Origin: Planctomycetaceae bacterium
GTDB taxonomy: Bacteria > Planctomycetota > Planctomycetia > Pirellulales > Thermoguttaceae
Reading direction: 5' to 3'
Length of the DNA: 18,296 bases
NCBI GenBank assembly: GCA_031256755.1
Contig: JAIRPZ010000194.1
Coordinates: forward strand, 1 to 18,296
Positions 14,400 to 18,296 of this stretch are shown piece by piece (within the stretch, counting starts at the first letter, position 1; each line of letters starts with the position of its first letter). The position numbers and the translations under genes are program-made. The notes beneath the pieces are model-generated. The model made no database searches. It had not been told where the DNA came from and saw only the letters and a list, made by a program, of their open reading frames with translations.

Positions 14400-15275
14400 T
14401 TAACCTAACAGAGCAGCGGCGTAAGTGCGGTTTTGGTTCATCAAACCGAGCGCACTGAAACCGGCTTGCAGGAGAATTTGGTCCCGAACCATGTTCGAAA
14501 CCGCCGCCGCATAATCCGTGTCCGAAATCATGGACTTTGCCTCCGTCAACGCAATAATCGAATCCTGCAGCGCATTCAAAGTCGGTTCCAGCGTATATTT
14601 TTGCACCGTTCCGACTTCTCCCCGCTGGGTGGAAATCTGCGAAATCGCCGAATTCAAAATCCGGTCAGCCAACGCCGGATTCGATGCCAGAGAAGCCGCA
14701 CCGCCGCTGCGCAAATCCATCAGCGTTCCCGATGACGGACTGCCGACATGAGCGGTCATTGTACTTTCGATATTTGCCGTAACCTGTTGATGAGAAACAA
14801 CATCGGGACCGAGTTGAAACAACGCTCCGCCGTTTTCCGCAGAGAGAGTCCCGTCCAAAAGCGGTTTGCCGAGCCAGTTGGTCGTTCCCGAAATCCGGTC
14901 AATCGAATCCATAACGGCGTTCAACTGCATTTGGTTCGCTTCGATTTGTGCCGGTGTCATCGTGCCGGTATTCGCCGCTTCGACCGCCAGTCCTTTTGCT
15001 TCAATAAGAAGATTGCTGATATTCCGCATCCCGCTTTCGGCAACGTTCATCATCGCATTCGCCATCACCGTATTTTTCACAGCAGCATTGCTTGCGGTGA
15101 TTTCTGAACGGAATAATTCGGACGCAATGAGACCGGCGGGGTCATCCTTGCCGGAATTGACCCGCTGACCGGTGGACAGTTGCTTCATCGTGTTTGCCAA
15201 ACTTGCAGCAGTCCGCTGCACTTGATGCGCCGCCGCCAAAGAACCCGATATGTTGTTGACTGATAAAACGCTCAT
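14400..15275 (-). CDS. fliC: Flagellin, short form
   Basis: A 291-aa filament subunit. The N-terminal D0/D1 helices are typical (SVNNISGSLAAAHQVQRTAA, LSTGQRVNSGKDDPAGLIAS). The C-terminal helices are DTDYAAAVSNMVRDQILLQA, then GFSALGLMNQNR and the terminal ALLG. Only about 60-70 residues lie between the conserved halves (about 140-205), so there is little or no surface-exposed D2/D3 domain. A strong GGAGG (15279-15283) precedes the ATG, though with a spacing of only 3 nt. The gene follows ybeY by 86 nt, and a sigma-28-like -10 lies in the gap. No other flagellar gene (hook, cap, FliS, FliD) is in the window. Confidence 0.93.
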   Translation of the reverse strand: MSVLSVNNISGSLAAAHQVQRTAASLANTMKQLSTGQRVNSGKDDPAGLIASELFRSEITASNAAVKNTVMANAMMNVAESGMRNISNLLIEAKGLAVEAANTGTMTPAQIEANQMQLNAVMDSIDRISGTTNWLGKPLLDGTLSAENGGALFQLGPDVVSHQQVTANIESTMTAHVGSPSSGTLMDLRSGGAASLASNPALADRILNSAISQISTQRGEVGTVQKYTLEPTLNALQDSIIALTEAKSMISDTDYAAAVSNMVRDQILLQAGFSALGLMNQNRTYAAALLG

Positions 15276-15278
15276 ACT

Positions 15279-15283
15279 CCTCC
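15279..15283 (-). promoter_or_regulatory. Strong, closely spaced ribosome binding site of flagellin
   Basis: GGAGG on the minus strand lies 3 nt before the ATG at 15275. This is closer than usual but is the only Shine-Dalgarno site for this start, and the next residues match the conserved flagellin N-terminus. Confidence 0.65.
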
Positions 15284-15296
15284 AATTACAACATGA

Positions 15297-15304
15297 TTAT
15301 CGGA
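15297..15304 (-). promoter_or_regulatory. Possible sigma-28-like -10 element of flagellin
   Basis: TCCGATAA on the minus strand matches 7 of 8 positions of the enteric sigma-28 -10 consensus GCCGATAA and lies 21 nt upstream of the flagellin ATG. No TAAA-type -35 is present at 15 bp. An overlapping sigma-70-like pair (TTGACA at 15313-15308, TGTAAT at 15290-15285, spacer 17) would start transcription inside the ribosome site and is less plausible. Confidence 0.35.
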
Positions 15305-15361
15305 AAATGTCAAGGGGCAGGATCAGCATTTGTCATCCAATTTTCCGCACAAATCCCTTGG

Positions 15362-15841
15362 TTATTCGTCCCAATCGTCCCAATTCCATTTCGGGGCGGT
15401 AATACCGAGTACAGCGAGATACTTCTGTTCGTATTCATTCATTTCACTGCGCAATTCCGGTGTTGTATCATCAAAACCGGCAAGATGCAGCATACCGTGA
15501 ATCACATAAAGCAGCAGTTCTTCTTCTGCCGTCCAACCGAATTCGACGGCACGGCTTTCAGCAATTTCCGTGCAGGCAAGAATTTCCCCTTCCAAATATC
15601 CGCCGGTTTTGTCGCACTCCATCGAAAAACTGATCACATCGGTCGGATAATCATGACGCAAAAAATCTCTGTTGTATTGCTGAATCGTTTCATTATCCAC
15701 TAAAACAACGTTGATTTTTCCCTTCCGTATCATGAAATCGGAAAGAATCGTTTCGCAAACGGTGCGGATTTTTTCAAAATCAACGGTCAGATGATCCTGT
15801 TCATCAAGAATCTCTAACAGAAACGAATCTTTGCCGGACAT
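15362..15841 (-). CDS. ybeY: YbeY, endoribonuclease/16S rRNA 3'-end maturation factor
   Basis: A 159-aa UPF0054/YbeY protein, a metal-dependent RNase involved in 16S rRNA maturation and ribosome quality control in the cytoplasm. The family signature is visible: NRDFLRHDYPTDVISFS, GEILACTEIA and the metal site HGMLHLAGFDD. The first two ligands are His115 and His119. The third ligand position, His in E. coli (HGxLHLxGYDH), is Asp125 here. The ATG at 15841 has only a weak AAGAAG site, but the gene begins 12 nt after atpH, so coupled expression is likely. Confidence 0.93.
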   Translation of the reverse strand: MSGKDSFLLEILDEQDHLTVDFEKIRTVCETILSDFMIRKGKINVVLVDNETIQQYNRDFLRHDYPTDVISFSMECDKTGGYLEGEILACTEIAESRAVEFGWTAEEELLLYVIHGMLHLAGFDDTTPELRSEMNEYEQKYLAVLGITAPKWNWDDWDE

Positions 15842-15853
15842 GTTATTTTCTTC

Positions 15854-16489
15854 TTATTGTTCAAAAGATTTTCTTTTGTTCTGAATATCTTTTGCGCTTT
15901 GTTCAATGGTTTTCCGGCAGATGCTTTGGAGTTGGGCAGCAATGGAAGCATCATACACTTTATCGCCGACTCTGACCACTAAACCGCCGATCACATTCGG
16001 GTCGACAACCGTGCGGATCACCGGTTCGCCGCCGATCACCGTTTTTAATTTTTCCGCCAAAGACGAAAGATGGCTGCTGTCAAGAGCCGCTGCTGTGGTG
16101 ATCACAACCGGAATTCGTCTTTGTTCCCGATTCACAATCGCTTGGGTCTGCACAAAAATCGGAAACAAAAGGTCAAGCCGATTCCGCCGGGCAACGACTT
16201 GCAGAAAGTTCCAAAACAGCGGCGTTGCCTGCCGGGCAACGGCTTTTTCCAGTAAAGCGATTTTTTCTTCGGTCGAAACCATTGCGGAAGCGAGAATGCC
16301 GGCTAATTTCGGCAATTCTTTCAAAACGGCAATGAAAGAAGCAAGTTCGCCGGCGGCATCGGCAACGGAAATGTTTTGCGCCTTAACGGCATTGATAAAG
16401 CCCTCGGCATAGATCCCGGCAATTTTTTCAGCACTGACATCGGCACTGAATTCTGCCGCAAATAACGCATCTTGTTCTGCATTCAGCAT
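15854..16489 (-). CDS. atpH: ATP synthase F1 subunit delta
   Basis: A 211-aa delta/OSCP-family protein, the stalk subunit joining the F1 head to the peripheral stator at the inner membrane. An N-terminal helical domain (SAEKIAGIYAEGFINAVKAQ, near the family signature for the first helix) leads to RRNRLDLLFPIFVQTQAIVN and the C-terminal segment VDPNVIGGLVVRVGDKVYDA, which is diagnostic of the family. The frame is open to a TTG at 16522, but GGGGGA lies 4 nt before the ATG at 16489, which gives a standard N-terminus. It is the first gene of an atpH-ybeY unit. The usual neighbours atpF and atpA are absent on both sides. Confidence 0.92.
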   Translation of the reverse strand: MLNAEQDALFAAEFSADVSAEKIAGIYAEGFINAVKAQNISVADAAGELASFIAVLKELPKLAGILASAMVSTEEKIALLEKAVARQATPLFWNFLQVVARRNRLDLLFPIFVQTQAIVNREQRRIPVVITTAAALDSSHLSSLAEKLKTVIGGEPVIRTVVDPNVIGGLVVRVGDKVYDASIAAQLQSICRKTIEQSAKDIQNKRKSFEQ

Positions 16490-16554
16490 AAAGTCCCCCG
16501 GATTTTCACCGAAATTTTCCAAAAATGTTCACCCGAACACACGATTAAGCCCCT

Positions 16555-16582
16555 ATTTTACTCCAATCAAAACAAAATACAA
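16555..16582 (-). promoter_or_regulatory. Possible promoter of the atpH-ybeY unit
   Basis: On the minus strand, TTGTAT (16582-16577), a 16-bp spacer and TAAAAT (16560-16555). The -10 matches five of six positions and the -35 four of six. It lies about 65 nt upstream of the atpH start. Confidence 0.35.
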
Positions 16583-16646
16583 GGACGGAAGACGCAAAAA
16601 ACATTTTCCGCACTGTCCGCTGCCGCCGTCCGTTAAAAGCGTATTC

Positions 16647-16674
16647 TTGACTTTTCGGAATTATAGCGCATAAT
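16647..16674 (+). promoter_or_regulatory. Promoter of the SDR gene
   Basis: TTGACT (16647-16652), a 16-bp spacer and CATAAT (16669-16674), each one mismatch from the sigma-70 consensus. A start near 16681 leaves a leader of about 54 nt. No Shine-Dalgarno site is visible before the ATG at 16735. Confidence 0.5.
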
Positions 16675-16734
16675 CCCTTGCGGTCACGGGGGAATCTTCC
16701 GCCGGACAGGTTGTTCGTTGTCTAAAATTATTTC

Positions 16735-17955
16735 ATGCAAACGCTGACTCATAAACACGCCGATGATCGTTTCGTTGTTCTGACCGGAGCAACGGGGCTG
16801 CTCGGATCCTATATTTTGCACAATCTTCTCAAAAAGGGACAAAAAGTTGCCGTTATTGTTCGTGCGGGAAAAAAAGAGACCGCCGAACACCGGATTATGA
16901 AAATCCTCGATCATTGGAAAAAAGAATCCGGCAAGGCCGTTCCGATGCCGCTTGTGTTTTCCGGTGATATTTTGGACGGAACCGCCTTTGAAAGAATCTC
17001 GCAGCAACTCAAAAACCGTTGCCGGTCGGTGATTCACTGCGCCGCCAGTTTGACATTTTACGGTGCCTTCGGCGGCGAGCCATGGCTTTCCAATATCGAA
17101 GGAACCAAGCGGGTTCTCGAATTTTGCCGTGAAGTCAACAACCGCGAAATGCACTACGTTTCGACTGCCTATATTGCCGGATACAGCAGAAATTTTTATG
17201 AAAAGGATGTTGACATCGGTCAAAAACTCCGAAACGATTACGAACAGAGCAAATTGGATGCCGAAAAATTGGTTCGCGGGGCGGATTTTTTGACTGATTT
17301 GACTGTTTATCGTCCGTCAATCGTTGTCGGTGATTCTGTTACCGGCTATACGCCGACGTTTCATGGCTTTTATGCGCTCCTGAAATTAGGGCATACGGTC
17401 GTTTCCCGAATGTCTATCGGTTCTACAAGCAGCAAGGCGTTGCTTGCTGCTATTGGTGCCAAAGGGACTGAACGGAAAAATTTTGTACCGGTTGATTGGG
17501 TGACGGATGTTTTTGATCATATTTATTCACGGACGGAGTTGCACGGACGGACGTATCATTTGACGGCACCGAAACCGCCGCTGGTATCTGAATTTGCGGA
17601 GACATTGCAGGATGCGGTGGAGACGTGGTCGGTTCTTGCCGACAAGCATGATCCGAATCGGGCGGACGAAAAATGGTTTTTTCTGCAATTTATGGAGGGG
17701 ATGCAGACATACCGGGCGTATGTTCAGGATGATCCGCAATTTGATTCCTCGAATACGCAACTGGCGGCACCGCACTTGCCTTGTCCGGTGATGGACAGGG
17801 AATTGATGCTGTTTTTAGCGAGATATGCTATTTTGTCCCGATTTGGCAAGCGGAAGGTGAATCGTGCGGAAATGTTTCCGGGCAAAACGGATTCGGCGGT
17901 GATATTGCCGAACCGGTCTGCTGTTGTTGCTGCCGCTGCGGAAACCGCCGGCTGA
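16735..17955 (+). CDS. Extended SDR oxidoreductase, male-sterility/fatty-acyl reductase (NAD_binding_4) type
   Basis: A 406-aa NAD(P)-dependent Rossmann-fold protein. The nucleotide-binding loop TGATGLLGS is at 17-25. VIHCAASLTFYG follows, then the catalytic Ser region HYVSTAYIAGY (about 140-150) and the active-site pair Tyr169-x3-Lys173 in YEQSKLDAEK. The substrate-side signature VYRPSIVVGDSVTGYT and the FVPVDWVTD segment are typical of the family that includes fatty-acyl-CoA reductases and thioester reductase domains. The C-terminal about 110 residues are divergent and Ala-rich at the end. The ATG at 16735 lacks a ribosome site but lies after a good promoter. Acyl-carrier or adenylation partners are not adjacent. 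It could reduce an acyl thioester or act as a nucleotide-sugar epimerase-like enzyme; the substrate is unknown. Confidence 0.82.
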   Translation: MQTLTHKHADDRFVVLTGATGLLGSYILHNLLKKGQKVAVIVRAGKKETAEHRIMKILDHWKKESGKAVPMPLVFSGDILDGTAFERISQQLKNRCRSVIHCAASLTFYGAFGGEPWLSNIEGTKRVLEFCREVNNREMHYVSTAYIAGYSRNFYEKDVDIGQKLRNDYEQSKLDAEKLVRGADFLTDLTVYRPSIVVGDSVTGYTPTFHGFYALLKLGHTVVSRMSIGSTSSKALLAAIGAKGTERKNFVPVDWVTDVFDHIYSRTELHGRTYHLTAPKPPLVSEFAETLQDAVETWSVLADKHDPNRADEKWFFLQFMEGMQTYRAYVQDDPQFDSSNTQLAAPHLPCPVMDRELMLFLARYAILSRFGKRKVNRAEMFPGKTDSAVILPNRSAVVAAAAETAG

Positions 17956-18001
17956 TAATGTAATGTGCTGCCGCCCACACGGGGAAACTTGTTTCTGTAG
18001 A

Positions 18002-18017
18002 TTGCTGACAGCAGCAA
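18002..18017. other. Short hairpin between convergent genes
   Basis: TTGCTG (18002-18007), loop ACAG, CAGCAA (18012-18017). The perfect 6-bp stem lies between the SDR stop and the convergent partial gene. It lacks a T run, so it is only a weak terminator candidate. Confidence 0.25.
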
Positions 18018-18068
18018 GAGAGGGGGGGAAGATTGGAGGTATCTTTCTTCTGCAAACTGCCGTCTCTT

Positions 18069-18296
18069 TCACAGCCGCTCGATTTCGGATACCGGAAGTC
18101 CGGTCAACTCGGCAATCAATGCCGGCGGTAACCCTTTCGCTTTCATATTCCGCGCCACTTCGATATTTCTTTCGGTGCGTCCCTTCGCCTCGCCTTCGGC
18201 TAATCCTTCGGCTTTGCCCTTTGCCTCGCCCTCTCTTCTTGCGGTTTCGACAACGTTGACGTTGTCCCGATACGCCATCAAGTCCCGCTGATATTG
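18069..18296 (-). CDS. C-terminal end of an Rpn-family (PD-(D/E)XK) nuclease/transposase-like protein (partial)
   Basis: Only the last 75 codons are in the window; the gene continues beyond the right edge. The visible part (QYQRDLMAYRDNVNVVETAR, then EGEAKGKAEGLAEGEAKG, then ERNIEVARNMKAKGLPPALI and AELTGLPVSEIERL) matches the typical tail of Rpn/YhgA-like proteins. That tail is a helix, a charged run of EG-x-x-EG repeats and a final helix-turn-helix-like segment GL...IAELTGLPVSEIE. The catalytic PD-(D/E)XK domain would lie upstream, outside the window. Family members promote recombination or act as DNA nucleases, often in multicopy families. An internal start at 18276 is not supported. Confidence 0.72.
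   Translation of the reverse strand, partial: QYQRDLMAYRDNVNVVETARREGEAKGKAEGLAEGEAKGRTERNIEVARNMKAKGLPPALIAELTGLPVSEIERL

Noticed and set aside
15285..15313. TTGACA-17-TGTAAT sigma-70 promoter before flagellin
   Set aside because: Hexamers and spacing are good, but transcription would begin within the ribosome site, leaving almost no leader; the sigma-28-like -10 is better positioned.
1..18296. CRISPR arrays, tRNA or rRNA genes, intact insertion sequences, replication origin
   Set aside because: No regularly spaced repeat-spacer units, cloverleaf with CCA end, rRNA-like sequence, transposase with terminal inverted repeats or DnaA-box cluster was found by eye.

Overview
The window looks like an accessory-rich chromosome segment of a bacterium of about 48% GC, most likely a planctomycete or close relative. 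The clues are an exported caspase-fold protein with Sel1 repeats, a Tat-exported sugar phosphate isomerase/epimerase-like TIM barrel, an orphan RND-type adaptor, a short flagellin, and scattered genes where operons might be expected. This placement is inferred from gene types, not from a phylogeny. All clear genes end at ordinary stops (TAA, TAG, TGA), so the standard code applies.

Layout. 1-324 (minus) holds the start of a secreted Cys-rich protein whose frame is broken by a run of 12 G. 516-2555 (plus) encodes an exported metacaspase-like protein with Sel1 repeats. 2556-3500 is a graveyard of gene pieces: a small broken ORF, the C-terminal signature of an MmeI-like DNA methyltransferase, and a phage-terminase-like fragment. 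3500-3925 is gene-free regulatory DNA ending in a good sigma-54-type promoter. It drives a hybrid histidine kinase (3926-6406) with a periplasmic sensor carrying a CXXCH heme motif.

A perfect 11-bp hairpin separates the kinase from a convergent two-gene restriction-modification operon on the minus strand. It consists of a 960-aa Type IIG (Eco57I-like) nuclease-methyltransferase (8403-11285) followed by an overlapping 650-aa methyltransferase paralogue without the nuclease domain (6476-8428). The two share blocks of near-identical DNA around different specificity regions. The nuclease gene appears to be transcribed from an extended -10 promoter as a leaderless mRNA. A divergent consensus promoter drives an orphan HlyD/RND adaptor (11440-12834).

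12846-15275 (minus) contains an EF-hand pseudogene cut by one TGA, a Tat-exported TIM-barrel protein, a 53-aa unknown ORF and a flagellin. Upstream on the same strand lie ybeY and an isolated atpH, 12 nt apart. A divergent promoter region separates atpH from an extended SDR of the male-sterility/fatty-acyl reductase type (16735-17955). The right edge holds the C-terminal end of an Rpn-family nuclease/transposase-like protein.

The most unusual parts are the duplicated Type IIG pair with conserved blocks and divergent targets, the G-tract switch candidate, the heme-sensor kinase under an apparent sigma-54 promoter, and the single atpH and flagellin genes separated from their usual partners. No tRNA, rRNA, CRISPR array or intact insertion sequence was seen.
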